Below are positions 50,741-59,138 of a DNA stretch of 64,000 nucleotides, in pieces; within the stretch, counting starts at the first letter, position 1, and the number at the start of each line of letters is the position of its first letter. Under the pieces are notes generated by a model. That model saw nothing but the letters and a program-made list of their open reading frames with translations. It searched no databases and was not told the DNA's origin. A program made the position numbers and the translations under genes. Source of the DNA: Sporobacter sp038405045 (lineage in GTDB: Bacteria > Bacillota > Clostridia > Oscillospirales > Oscillospiraceae); NCBI GenBank assembly GCA_038405045.1, contig JBBZIV010000001.1, positions 806,001-870,000 on the forward strand. The letters run 5' to 3'.

Positions 50741-50764
50741 CAGGACAGTATTGGGAGGTCCAGC

Positions 50765-51514
50765 ATGAAAATCGCCATTATCGGATTCGGCAATCTCGGT
50801 CATTCGCTGGCTGAGGGTCTTATAAAGTCCGGCACCGCATCGGGCCGGGACATCTGCGTCTGCGACGCGTCGGATGAGGTGCGCGCGCGCGCATCCGGGC
50901 AGTACGGCCTTGCGGTGACGGCGGACGTAAACGACGCCATCGGGTGCTCGGATGTTATTTTCCTTGTCGTGAAAAGCTATGTTTTTGAAAAACTCGCGCC
51001 GACGATCGACCGGGCATTGCTCGCGGGCAAAACGGTCGTCAGCTTTATGGCAGGCGTGCAGTTTGAGTCGATCTTCGGGCTTATCGGGCCTGTCGACCTC
51101 GTGCGCGGGATGCCCTCCCTTGCGATTGCCGCGTGCGACGGCGTCGTTGCGTACACGAAGGCACCCGACCACGTTGCCGCCATTTTTCACAAGCTCGGCT
51201 ACGCCTTTGAGGCGGCACCGGAGGACATCGAAAAGGTGATGGCCTTTTCCTCCTGCGGGCTGGGCTTTGCGGCTTATCTGATAGACGCGTTTGCAGCCGC
51301 CGGTGAAACGATGGGGTTTTCACCGGAGACGTGTGAAAAAATCGCGGCGCAGACATTTAAAAACGCCATCGACCGCGGGGACTATAAGGGAACGGTCAAG
51401 GCCGTCGCCACAAAGGGCGGCGCGACGGAGCAGGGCGTTTTACATATGGACGCCTGCGGCGTATACACTATCGTTGCCGACGCCGTTAAAAAAGCTTACG
51501 ACCGGATGAAATAA
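50765..51514 (+). CDS. proC: Pyrroline-5-carboxylate reductase
   Basis: A 249-residue NAD(P)H-dependent enzyme for the last step of proline synthesis. The N-terminal Rossmann motif is IAIIGFGNLGHSLAEGLIKS; VVKSYVFEKLAP and RGMPSLAIAACDGV follow; the C-terminal signature is VATKGGATEQGVLHMD. It is slightly shorter than most family members (about 265). ATG 50765 follows GGGAGG, and a clear terminator follows. Confidence 0.93.
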   Translation: MKIAIIGFGNLGHSLAEGLIKSGTASGRDICVCDASDEVRARASGQYGLAVTADVNDAIGCSDVIFLVVKSYVFEKLAPTIDRALLAGKTVVSFMAGVQFESIFGLIGPVDLVRGMPSLAIAACDGVVAYTKAPDHVAAIFHKLGYAFEAAPEDIEKVMAFSSCGLGFAAYLIDAFAAAGETMGFSPETCEKIAAQTFKNAIDRGDYKGTVKAVATKGGATEQGVLHMDACGVYTIVADAVKKAYDRMK

Positions 51515-51534
51515 ATATTCAGCCTTGATGCAAC

Positions 51535-51565
51535 ACAGCGCGGACAACTGTCCGCGCTGTTTTTG
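51535..51565 (+). terminator. Terminator of proC
   Basis: acagcgcggaca and gtccgcgctgt pair around act, then five T. Confidence 0.9.
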
Positions 51566-51583
51566 TTTGGGGGCAAGTATTTT

Positions 51584-51919
51584 GGGCAGACACAATGTCT
51601 GCCTCTACGGAAAACAGTGGGGACGCAAAATAGCGAAGGCTAACGGGGCGATGTGGGCATCGCCCCCTACGGCGGAGGTGGACGGCCATTAGCCGTCCCT
51701 ACGGGATGCGGTATTGCCGTAACCCACGGGCGGGCGGATATGGAATCCGCCCCTACGGGGACGCCAGATGGTGAAGGTCAGCGGGGCGATGCGGGCATCG
51801 CCCCCTACGGCGCGGGCCAACATTTGTAAAATGGGGTATGGGGCGAAGCCCCATTCCTTTTTTGGGTGGCGGGCGGGATTTGAAATCCTGGCGGGCGGAT
51901 ATAGAATCCGCCCCTACGG
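51584..51919 (+). repeat. Block of interspersed palindromic elements with CCCTACGG tails
   Basis: The 400-bp gap between proC and pepV has no gene. It holds six palindromes, each ending in C(C/T)CTACGG: 51584-51610 (gggcagac/gtctgcc), 51645-51672 (ggggcgatg/catcgcccc), 51680-51704 (ggacggc/gccgtcc), 51732-51758 (gggcggat/atccgccc), 51783-51810 (as the second) and 51893-51919 (as the fourth, overlapping the pepV stop). A seventh hairpin, atggggcgaagccccat (51838-51854) followed by TTCCTTTTTT, looks like a plus-strand terminator. Confidence 0.85.
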
Positions 51920-53332
51920 TGCTTTACAGAGGTCTAAAATTGCCTGCGTAAACATTTTGGCGCTTTGAATTAAATCGTCGATGTCGACGAATTCGTCGTG
52001 GGCGTGCAGGCGGTTGTCAACGCCGGGAAACGCGCAGCCGAAGGCGACGCCGCCGTCAACATCGTGGACATACGTGCTGCCGCCGAAAGCAAGGCACGCG
52101 CCCTTATTCCCCGTGTAATCCTCGTAAATCCGAAGAAGCGTTTTGACAAACGCGCCGTCTGACGGGGTGTGGTGATACGCCGTCCGAACCGCGTCTGTCA
52201 CCGCAAAACCGGCTTTTTCGAGCGCGCAGCGTGCACCATTTTCTGCCGCGCCACCGGACGCTTCTTCCGGCATGCGGCAATCGAAATTGGCACAAAGGCC
52301 GGTTTCATCGAGCGCGAGGCAGCCGAAATTGAGCGTTAGGGGGCCGGACAGTGCATCTGACGCTGCGATACCGAGAGATTCCCCGCGTGTATCGCCGTGC
52401 GGAAACAGGCGGTTTAAAGCCTTGATAGAAGTGAAGCTCAGGCTGTCGGGCAGCGGGAGCGCCGAGAGAAGCCATAAAAGCGCCGTCTGGGCATTTGTGC
52501 CTTCTTCAGGGGCCATGGCGTGGGCGGCTTTGCCGTGTACAGTGATACAAACGCCGCCGGGCTGCTGTTCGGCTGTAATTGGCGCGCCTATCCGGTTTGA
52601 TATGTCGGCGCAAAGCGCCGTGACAGTATCCAGCGGCAGGCCAAAGACGACAGCCTCGGCCTTATGCGGGACGATGTTCGGCGTTGTGCCGCCGGTTACG
52701 GAAACGACGCGCGGAAGATTTTCGTCGCGATCCCATGCGGCTGAGAACGATAAAACGAGGCGGCCTTTTTCCGTGTTGACAATGGGATACGAAGCATCCG
52801 GCGTGAAGACATTCGGTGGCAGATTGTACTGCCGCCTGTAATGGGCGAGATCGTCATGCCCCGTCTCTTCGGCCGAACCGAGTATAAGACGGCAGCCTTT
52901 CGCGAGCGCAGGGGCTAAATCGCGCGCGGCGCGCAGGGCGAACAAGGCGGCGACGGCAGGGCCCTTGTCGTCGGCGGCCCCGCGGCCGAAAATCTTGCCG
53001 TCGCGCACCGACGGTGTGAAAGGGTCCGTCGTCCAGCCTTCCCCGGCCGCGACGACGTCAAGATGCGCCAGAATCCCAAGGGCAGGCTCACGGTCGTTTA
53101 AATCCGCCGTGATGACGCGGTTTTCAAAGTTATGTACTGTAAAGCCATATGACGACAAGACGGCCGCCGCCGCGTTAAGGGCGGCGGCGGGACCTTCCCC
53201 GTAGGGCATGCCGGGCACCGGCTCCCCACGGACACTTTTGATGGCAATGAGCTTTTTAACGTCTTCTACAAGGCGCGGGGCTTCTTTTTCAAACCACGCG
53301 TCAATTTCCTGTCGCTGTGCGTTATTTTTCAT
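51914..53332 (-). CDS. pepV: Dipeptidase PepV (M20 family)
   Basis: A 472-residue M20A zinc dipeptidase. Metal ligands lie in LGILAHLDVVAAGEGWTTDP (His and catalytic Asp), FGRGAADDKGPAVAALFALR, and LILGSAEETGHDDLAHY with its catalytic and metal-binding acids; the lid domain ends with CLAFGGSTYVHDVDGGVAFG. It probably releases amino acids from dipeptides in the cytoplasm. The open frame runs to 53536 through the upstream gene; the ATG at 53332 matches the family start and overlaps the aminopeptidase stop by 11 bp, suggesting coupling. Confidence 0.9.
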   Translation of the reverse strand: MKNNAQRQEIDAWFEKEAPRLVEDVKKLIAIKSVRGEPVPGMPYGEGPAAALNAAAAVLSSYGFTVHNFENRVITADLNDREPALGILAHLDVVAAGEGWTTDPFTPSVRDGKIFGRGAADDKGPAVAALFALRAARDLAPALAKGCRLILGSAEETGHDDLAHYRRQYNLPPNVFTPDASYPIVNTEKGRLVLSFSAAWDRDENLPRVVSVTGGTTPNIVPHKAEAVVFGLPLDTVTALCADISNRIGAPITAEQQPGGVCITVHGKAAHAMAPEEGTNAQTALLWLLSALPLPDSLSFTSIKALNRLFPHGDTRGESLGIAASDALSGPLTLNFGCLALDETGLCANFDCRMPEEASGGAAENGARCALEKAGFAVTDAVRTAYHHTPSDGAFVKTLLRIYEDYTGNKGACLAFGGSTYVHDVDGGVAFGCAFPGVDNRLHAHDEFVDIDDLIQSAKMFTQAILDLCKAP

Positions 53333-54704
53333 GATAAAGCGTTTTGATCCCCTTATACGACATATAACAGTCAAGCTTCGACGTGATTTCATACGGAGAA
53401 TGCATGGAGAGAACAGGCACGCCCGCGTCAATCGTGTCGATATTGCGGTTTGCCATATATTTCGCGATCGTACCGCCGCCGCCCTGATCGACCTTGCCGA
53501 GCTCGCCCATCTGCCATAAAACGCCGTTTTCAGCAAAGAGGCGGCGCAGCCTGGCGACGACCTCTGCCGACGCGTCCGACGAGCCGGATTTACCGCGCGC
53601 GCCGGTAAATTTCAAAATCCCCAGGCCGTAGTTGACTTTCGCTGCGTTGCGCTTTTCCGACACGTCGGCAAAGTTTGGATCAAAGGCGTTGCAGACATCT
53701 GCCGATAAGCAGAAGGACTTTTCAAAGCAGTGTCGGAGCTTGACATTTTGGCTGTCGCACAAATCCGCCATGAAGTTTTCAAAGACGGCCGACTGCATGC
53801 CGGAGACGCCCTCGGAACCGATTTCCTCTTTGTCGGCGAGGATGCAGACGGCTGTTTTCACAGGCGTTTCGATATCGAGGATCGCCCGTAGCGCGGCATA
53901 GGCGCAGGAGCGGTCGTCCTGCCCGTAGGCGCCGATCATCGAGCGGTCAAAGCCGACGTCACGCGCGCGGGCGGCCGGGACGGCCTCAAACTCAGCCGAG
54001 AGAAAATCCTCCTCGACGAGGCCGTACTGTGTGTTGAGGAGCTGCAAAACGGCAAGCTTGAAGCGGTCTGTATCCTTCTCCCCGCCCGTCGGGCGGCTCC
54101 CGATCAATATATTCAGGTTCTCACCGGTAAATGCCTCGGCCAGTGTTTTCTTCGCCTGATCCTTGTCGAGATGGGGCAGAAGGTCTGTGATGGTGAAGAT
54201 GGGATCGTCATCCTTCTCCCCGATTGTCACTTCGACAGTTGTGCCGTCACGCCGGACGGCAATGCCGTGGAGAGCAAGCGGCAGCGTGACCCACTGATAT
54301 TTTTTGATGCCGCCGTAGTAATGTGTTTTGAAATACGCCAGTTCCCCGTCCTCATACAGCGGGATCTGCTTGAGGTCAAGGCGCGGCGCATCGACGTGCG
54401 CCCCGGCGATCATGACGCCGTTATCAAGCGGTGCGGTGCCGATGACGGCGAGCAAAAGGGCTTTGCCGCGCACGTTGTGGTAAATTTTCAGACCGGGTGT
54501 GAGCGCCATCGCGCGCGCGTACGGCACAAAGCCGTTTTCCTGCGCGAGCGAAACGGCAGCGTTTACGGCCTCGCGCTCTGTTTTCGCCGTATCAAGAAAT
54601 GCTTTATAACCGGCGCAGTAAGCTTCCGCGCGCGCTTTTTCCGCGTCGTCCAGCACGTCAAACGAATTCTTCTTTGTCATCAGCAGATCGTCTTTATCAG
54701 GCAT
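53322..54704 (-). CDS. M18 family aminopeptidase
   Basis: A 460-residue aspartyl-aminopeptidase-like enzyme. Metal-binding and catalytic motifs: MIAGAHVDAPRLDLKQIPLY (His), GAYGQDDRSCAYAALRAILD (bridging Asp), ILADKEEIGSEGVSGMQSAV (Glu pair), and a C-terminal VPVLSMHSPYEITSKLD (His). These enzymes form large self-compartmentalised assemblies that remove N-terminal residues, often acidic ones. ATG 54704 follows AGGAGGGG. It overlaps coaE by 8 bp and pepV by 11 bp, so a peptide-turnover pair follows coaE in one operon. Confidence 0.92.
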   Translation of the reverse strand: MPDKDDLLMTKKNSFDVLDDAEKARAEAYCAGYKAFLDTAKTEREAVNAAVSLAQENGFVPYARAMALTPGLKIYHNVRGKALLLAVIGTAPLDNGVMIAGAHVDAPRLDLKQIPLYEDGELAYFKTHYYGGIKKYQWVTLPLALHGIAVRRDGTTVEVTIGEKDDDPIFTITDLLPHLDKDQAKKTLAEAFTGENLNILIGSRPTGGEKDTDRFKLAVLQLLNTQYGLVEEDFLSAEFEAVPAARARDVGFDRSMIGAYGQDDRSCAYAALRAILDIETPVKTAVCILADKEEIGSEGVSGMQSAVFENFMADLCDSQNVKLRHCFEKSFCLSADVCNAFDPNFADVSEKRNAAKVNYGLGILKFTGARGKSGSSDASAEVVARLRRLFAENGVLWQMGELGKVDQGGGGTIAKYMANRNIDTIDAGVPVLSMHSPYEITSKLDCYMSYKGIKTLYHEK

Positions 54705-55302
54705 GGTCGGCCCCTCCTAAAAGCCGGGAGAAAAAAGCCCGGCATGTATTTTCAAAGTCTTCAACGGTGTCACCGTTACTGTACAGCATATAATCGCAAT
54801 GCTCTTTATAAAAGCTGTCCGGCTTTTGCGCGCGGATGCGCATGAGCGCTTCTGATTCCGTTATTCCGTCGCGCGCCATGATGCGTTTAATACGGGCCTC
54901 CAGCGGGGCTATGATGCCGACAACGATTGTACAAAGCGGCGCCATGCCGCTTTCGATGAGCGCGACGGCGTCTATGGCGGCGAGGGGCGAACCGGCATTT
55001 TCCCATTGAAGCAGGCGGCGCGAGACCTCGTCTTTGACAAAAGCATGCGCGATATCATTTAAATCACAGAGGGCTGCGGGGTCGTTGAAAACGATCTGGC
55101 CGAGCGCGCGCCGGTTCAGGCAGCCGCTTTGTACGACGCCGTCAAACCGCTTGCCAAGCTTTTGTATAAGCGCCCCGTCTGATTGTAACAGCGCGTGGTA
55201 CACGGCGTCACAGTCAACCACCTCGGCACCGAGCGACGCGAGGGCGCGGAGCGCCGACGTCTTGCCGACGCCGGACGGGCCTGTTATGCCTATTATCGTC
55301 AT
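54697..55302 (-). CDS. coaE: Dephospho-CoA kinase
   Basis: A 201-residue P-loop kinase for the last step of CoA synthesis. Walker A is IIGITGPSGVGKTSALRALA; VVDCDAVYHALLQ carries the catalytic Asp; the lid region has RIKRIMARDGITESEALMRI. GGAGG lies just before ATG 55302; the frame to 55365 runs into the next gene and is rejected. Confidence 0.94.
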   Translation of the reverse strand: MTIIGITGPSGVGKTSALRALASLGAEVVDCDAVYHALLQSDGALIQKLGKRFDGVVQSGCLNRRALGQIVFNDPAALCDLNDIAHAFVKDEVSRRLLQWENAGSPLAAIDAVALIESGMAPLCTIVVGIIAPLEARIKRIMARDGITESEALMRIRAQKPDSFYKEHCDYMLYSNGDTVEDFENTCRAFFSRLLGGADHA

Positions 55303-55327
55303 GTTCCCTCCATAATATGTCGCGAGT

Positions 55328-55960
55328 TTACATCGTGCCCGGCGGCAGGCCGAGCGCCGTTTCAATATCCCGCGGCGGCAGGCCGCCCGTGCGCAGAATT
55401 TGATATGGTATGACGGTTAAATCCACAATTGTCGACGCGACGCCGACTGCACAGGAGCCGCCGTCTACGACGGCTTCAATCTTCCCGTCAAACGTTTCAA
55501 AGACGCCCGCCGCTGTTGTAAGGCTCGGCGCGCCGGACAGATTGGCCGAGGGGGTTGCCAGCGGGACGCCGCTTTTGGCGATCAGCGCAAGCGTTTTCGG
55601 GTGGTCCGGGCAGCGAATGCCAACGGTTTCCCCGCCCGCCGTCACGATTGGTGGGACGTTGGCTTTCTTATATAAGATCATCGTCAAGGGTCCGGGCCAA
55701 AATTTCTCGGCGAGAACATAAGCCGCTTGCGGGATATCACGGCAGAAGATCTCGGCATCTTTCATGCTGGTGACGAGCAGGCTGATGGGCTTCGTTTCCG
55801 GCCTGTTTTTCACGTCATAAATTTTTTGGACGGCGGCTGCATCGAGGCCGTTTGCCGCTAAACCGTACACCGTCTCCGTCGGCACGCCGACGACGCCGCC
55901 ATTTTGAATGATAACGGCAGCGGGAGTTATATCGTCGTTTGAAATGAAGAGGGTTGTCAT
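55328..55960 (-). CDS. tsaC: Threonylcarbamoyl-AMP synthase (YrdC domain, TsaC type)
   Basis: A 210-residue YrdC-domain protein for the first step of tRNA t6A37 modification. GGVVGVPTETVYGLAANGLD, IYDVKNRPETKPISLLVTSM (substrate lysines/arginines) and GVPLATPSANLSG are intact. It has the YrdC domain only, without the C-terminal Sua5 domain of the longer Firmicutes YwlC. ATG 55960 is the family start, though its ribosome site is distant; the frame to 56179 is not coding beyond it. Confidence 0.9.
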   Translation of the reverse strand: MTTLFISNDDITPAAVIIQNGGVVGVPTETVYGLAANGLDAAAVQKIYDVKNRPETKPISLLVTSMKDAEIFCRDIPQAAYVLAEKFWPGPLTMILYKKANVPPIVTAGGETVGIRCPDHPKTLALIAKSGVPLATPSANLSGAPSLTTAAGVFETFDGKIEAVVDGGSCAVGVASTIVDLTVIPYQILRTGGLPPRDIETALGLPPGTM

Positions 55961-55971
55961 GGTCGGTGTCT

Positions 55972-56877
55972 TTACTCCCCTTTTCGGGCTTTCTGAAGCG
56001 CGGCAATATTGAGCTTTTTCATTTTGAGGAAAGTCTGCGTCACACGGGCCTGCTCCGCCGGTGTCCCCTTCAAAAAAACCTCTGACAGGAAATCGGGTAC
56101 GATCTGCCACGACAGACCGAAGCGGTCTTTGAGCCAGCCGCACTGTTCCGCCTCCGGCACTGCCGAGAGATGCTCCCAATACGTATCGATTTCCGCCTGA
56201 TTTTCACAGGAGACGATTATTGAAAAGGCTTCGTTAAACGTATAGTCGACGTCATACCCGTTGTCCATCGCAGAAAACATGAACCCGCACAACTTAAAGG
56301 CGGCATAATTAATCTTTGCCTTTGACGCGTGTGCCTCACCTGGGGCGTATCGACTGATGGCGGACACTGCGGCATTGTCGAAAAGCGCGGTATAAAATTG
56401 GACAGCCTCCTCGGCCATGCCATTTGAGCCGTTTGAAAACAGCAGATTCGGCACGATTTTCTGAATCGGCGGTGCCCCTTCAACAAACATCAGCTGCCAG
56501 GACAAGCCGAAACGGTCTTCCAGCCAGCCATATCTTTGACTAAACGGGTACGTACCGATTTCCATCAGGACGGTTCCGCCCTCAACAAGCTTCTGCCAAA
56601 GAAAATCGACTTCCGATGCTTCCGTACAATGAACCATCAGCGAAACGGATGGATTAAAATGAAAAAACGGCCCTGCGCTGATAGCCTGAAATTCCTGCCC
56701 GGCAAGTTGAAAGGTTATCAATTCCGCCGTCCCGGACGGCGTATCATCTAGACGCGTTGAAGAGAGAATTCCCGAATGGTCAAAGAGGCCGGTATAGAAA
56801 ACGGCTGCTTCCCGCGCCTCGGTGTCAAACCATAAATGCGGAATAATTTTCGGGATAAGCGCACCTCGTTTTGTCAT
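55972..56877 (-). CDS. PhnB-like VOC protein with two domains
   Basis: A 301-residue tandem of two 3-dmu-9_3-mt/PhnB-type VOC domains. The first is at about 8-125: IIPHLWFDTEAREAAVFYTG and RYGWLEDRFGLSWQLMFVEG. The second is at about 135-265: IVPNLLFSNGSNGMAEEAVQ and QCGWLKDRFGLSWQIVPDFL. Both end in a DRFGLSWQ motif, showing internal duplication. Such proteins are often annotated as methyltransferase or glyoxalase homologues, but the true substrate is unknown. The ATG at 56877 has no strong ribosome site. Confidence 0.82.
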   Translation of the reverse strand: MTKRGALIPKIIPHLWFDTEAREAAVFYTGLFDHSGILSSTRLDDTPSGTAELITFQLAGQEFQAISAGPFFHFNPSVSLMVHCTEASEVDFLWQKLVEGGTVLMEIGTYPFSQRYGWLEDRFGLSWQLMFVEGAPPIQKIVPNLLFSNGSNGMAEEAVQFYTALFDNAAVSAISRYAPGEAHASKAKINYAAFKLCGFMFSAMDNGYDVDYTFNEAFSIIVSCENQAEIDTYWEHLSAVPEAEQCGWLKDRFGLSWQIVPDFLSEVFLKGTPAEQARVTQTFLKMKKLNIAALQKARKGE

Positions 56878-56960
56878 TCTCAATGCAGAGTTGTTGGAGC
56901 TTTTTGCCCCTCGCGTCACGGCGGGTGGTTGGCGCGATCGTTTGAAAAAATCCATGAGAC

Positions 56961-57071
56961 GGGCGATTGATAATCGCCCCTACAGTTTGAGCGGACGGCC
57001 AATGGCCGTCCCAACGGCGAACTTTTGTTGTATTCGGCACAATGGGCGGATATGGAATCCGCCCCTACAGG
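56961..57071 (+). repeat. Three interspersed palindromic elements
   Basis: 56961-56985 (gggcgatt/aatcgccc, tail CCTACAG), 56993-57017 (ggacggcc/ggccgtcc, tail CAACGG) and 57044-57071 (gggcggat/atccgccc, tail CCTACAGG) lie between prfA and the VOC gene, in the same orientation as the 51.6-kb block. A further degraded copy may lie at 57090-57135. Confidence 0.8.
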
Positions 57072-57160
57072 GTGGGGGCATTGTCTCAACGGCCATTTCC
57101 TATCGGGGGTCATAGGTGGCAACGCCCCCTATACAATTTAAAGGGTGGGTGGGCGGTATT

Positions 57161-58225
57161 TTATTCTTCTCCGGCGGCTTTGAGCTTTTCCGTCTGGTCG
57201 GCAATATTTAATGCGTCAAATACTTCGTCGAGATCGCCGTTCATGATCTGCTCAAGGCGGTAAAGCGTGAGGCCGATGCGGTGGTCGGTCAGGCGGCCCT
57301 GCGGATAGTTATAGGTTCGGATGCGCTCGGATCGATCGCCTGTCCCGACCTGACTTTTGCGCTCGGCAGCGTGGGCTTCGATCTGCTTACGCTGCTCCTC
57401 TTCGTACAGGCGGGAGACGAGAATTTTCATCGCCCTGTCACGATTTTTATGCTGGCTGCGCTCGTCCTGGCACTCGACGACCGTCCCCGTCGGCAGATGG
57501 GTGATGCGGATGGCCGACTCTGTCTTATTGACATGCTGGCCGCCCGCGCCGGAGGAGCGAAATGTGTCAACCTGGAGGTCTGCGGGGTTTATTTCAAAGT
57601 CAACCTCCTCCATCTCCGGGAGGACGGCGACGGTAACGGTGCTCGTATGGATGCGGCCGGACGATTCCGTATCCGGCACGCGCTGGACGCGATGGACGCC
57701 GCTTTCGTATTTCAGGCGGGAATACGCGCCGTCACCGATGATCATAAAGCTGACTTCTTTAATGCCGCCAAGCTCTGTTTCATTTAAGTTCGCGATCTCT
57801 GTTTTCCAGCGCTTTGAATCGGCGTACATTGTATACATCCGGTAGAGATTGTACGCAAAAAGCGCTGCCTCTTCCCCGCCCGCGCCGCCGCGTATTTCAA
57901 TGATGACGTTTTTGGCGTCATTCGGGTCACATGGCAGCAGAAGGATTTTGATCTCCGCCTCGATACGCTCCATGTCGCATTTTGCCCTGTCATACTCCTC
58001 TTGCGCCATTTCCTTGAGTTCCGGGTCTCCCATCAGGTCGCAGGCGCCCTGTAGGTCGCTCTCGGCTTTTTTATACCGGCGGTAGGCCTCAACAACTTTG
58101 GACAGTTCTTTTTGCTCGCGGGCAAGTTTGGCGTAAAGCGCGGGGTCAGAGTACACGTTCGGGTCTTGCATGCGGTTTTCGAGATCAACGTACTTTTGTT
58201 CAATATCCACGAGTTTTTCGAGCAT
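57161..58225 (-). CDS. prfA: Peptide chain release factor 1
   Basis: A 354-residue RF1 for UAA/UAG. The stop-codon tripeptide is PDT in VQRVPDTESSGRIHTSTVTV (about 187-206), and the catalytic loop is SSGAGGQHVNKTESAIRITH (about 225-244). ATG 58225 follows AAAAGGAT. No prmC or other usual neighbour follows; the gene is alone between repeat blocks. Confidence 0.96.
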   Translation of the reverse strand: MLEKLVDIEQKYVDLENRMQDPNVYSDPALYAKLAREQKELSKVVEAYRRYKKAESDLQGACDLMGDPELKEMAQEEYDRAKCDMERIEAEIKILLLPCDPNDAKNVIIEIRGGAGGEEAALFAYNLYRMYTMYADSKRWKTEIANLNETELGGIKEVSFMIIGDGAYSRLKYESGVHRVQRVPDTESSGRIHTSTVTVAVLPEMEEVDFEINPADLQVDTFRSSGAGGQHVNKTESAIRITHLPTGTVVECQDERSQHKNRDRAMKILVSRLYEEEQRKQIEAHAAERKSQVGTGDRSERIRTYNYPQGRLTDHRIGLTLYRLEQIMNGDLDEVFDALNIADQTEKLKAAGEE

Positions 58226-58273
58226 CGTTTTATCCTTTTCCTTCAGTAATCACACCTGATAAATCTGATGGAA

Positions 58274-58302
58274 ATATTATCACACGGATGAAAGATTGTA
58301 AA
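58274..58302 (-). promoter_or_regulatory. Promoter of prfA
   Basis: TTTACA (58297-58302) and TAATAT (58274-58279) 17 bases apart on the minus strand, about 50 bp upstream of the start. Confidence 0.75.
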
Positions 58303-58361
58303 CAGGCGGCGGGGCGGCGACAACACATGCGCACGGACAACGCGGAGATGGGGACGACAAT

Positions 58362-58636
58362 CCTCAGTCGGCTCCGCCGACAGCGCCTTTGCCAAAGGAG
58401 CCTTTTCCCTCATCAGTCGCCTGCGGCGACAGCTTCCCCAGGGGAAGCCTTTGGCAAGACGGTTTTGTCATTCTGAGCGCAGCGAAGAATCTTTTACGGT
58501 TTTAAAAGGGCGAGACACAAGGTCTGCCCCTACGGGGGCGGGGGGGCGGACGGGCTATGGCCGTCCCTACGGCACGACAAAGTCGTCGTACACTACTGAC
58601 GTGCAAGGATGTAGGGGTCGGTTTCCATGCCGACCC
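58362..58636. repeat. Mixed block of interspersed repeat elements
   Basis: Between prfA and the orphan RNA no protein gene is seen. The block holds a cctcagtcggctccgccgac element with its partner catcagtcgcctgcggcgac (58362-58456), and tcattctgagcgcagcgaag (58468-58487), a motif I recall as dispersed in many bacterial genomes. It also holds two CCCTACGG-tailed palindromes (58508-58535 and 58548-58572) and one in reverse orientation (58611-58636). Confidence 0.75.
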
Positions 58637-58672
58637 GTGCTGGGTAAAATGGTGTTACAGCAAAAACATGCC

Positions 58673-58989
58673 AAAAAAGCACAACCCCGCATCCGTCCAA
58701 CGCGGATGCGGGGCTAACGCCACTGTTCACTTGTCAATAAATTGATCCGCCTTTCTTCCCGATGACCTTGCCAAACCTGCAACAGCAGTTTCCGATGCAG
58801 CACACGCGCACTCTTGCTCCCGAACGGATACCGGCGGACTTTATTCCGCGGCTGCGCCTTTGGGCATATCGCCCTGGCTGCCATGAACCCATGAAGGGCT
58901 CTTTGAAGGACACCTGAGATGGTCGCCCGAAAGGGGCCGCCCTATTGGGACTTCATTACCCTGCACATTGGAATCACCCTTTCTGATCT
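58673..58989 (-). ncRNA. Structured non-coding RNA of unknown class
   Basis: A 317-nt unit on the minus strand with its own strong promoter (58996-59024) and a classic terminator (stem 58685-58713, ccccgcatccg/cggatgcgggg, then TTTTTT at 58673-58678). It contains no ORF with a ribosome site. Several local hairpins are visible: gcgga/tccgc (58834-58849), gggc/gccc (58862-58874) and ctgca/tgcag (58777-58800). I could not match it to RNase P, tmRNA, SRP RNA or a T-box by their conserved motifs; 6S RNA or another large clostridial ncRNA such as raiA remain possible but unproven. Confidence 0.65.
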
Positions 58990-58995
58990 GTCTAT

Positions 58996-59024
58996 AATAT
59001 ACTACATATCTTTTGTTTTGTCAA
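58996..59024 (-). promoter_or_regulatory. Promoter of the orphan RNA
   Basis: TTGACA (59019-59024) and TATATT (58996-59001) 17 bases apart on the minus strand. Predicted transcript start is near 58989. Confidence 0.85.
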
Positions 59025-59138
59025 GAGTATTTGTGTAATTATTCTATAAAATACACGACACAAAGCGTCAAGTCCTTGCAAAGGAGATCGGCCGGTGTTA
59101 CCATCAAGAAAAGCCAAAAGACGAGAGGAATGCCTTGC

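Noticed and set aside
51515..51913. Possible CRISPR array in the repeat block
   Set aside because: The repeats are palindromes of different stem types at irregular spacing with no unique spacers of constant length, and no cas gene is near.
51914..53536. 540-residue open frame as full pepV
   Set aside because: The first 68 residues are an out-of-frame reading of the M18 gene; the M20 family start is at 53332.
55328..56179. 283-residue open frame as a longer Sua5-type protein
   Set aside because: The extension is N-terminal, overlaps the VOC gene, and does not resemble the Sua5 C-terminal domain.
58288..58745. Three short plus-strand ORFs in the repeat block
   Set aside because: They are open only because they read through repeat elements and the RNA terminator; no ribosome sites or family resemblance.
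58730..58989. RNase P RNA, tmRNA or T-box at the orphan RNA locus
   Set aside because: I found no GAGGAAAGTCC-type P4 motif, no tRNA-like end with CCA, and no GGGTGGTACCGCG T-box sequence.
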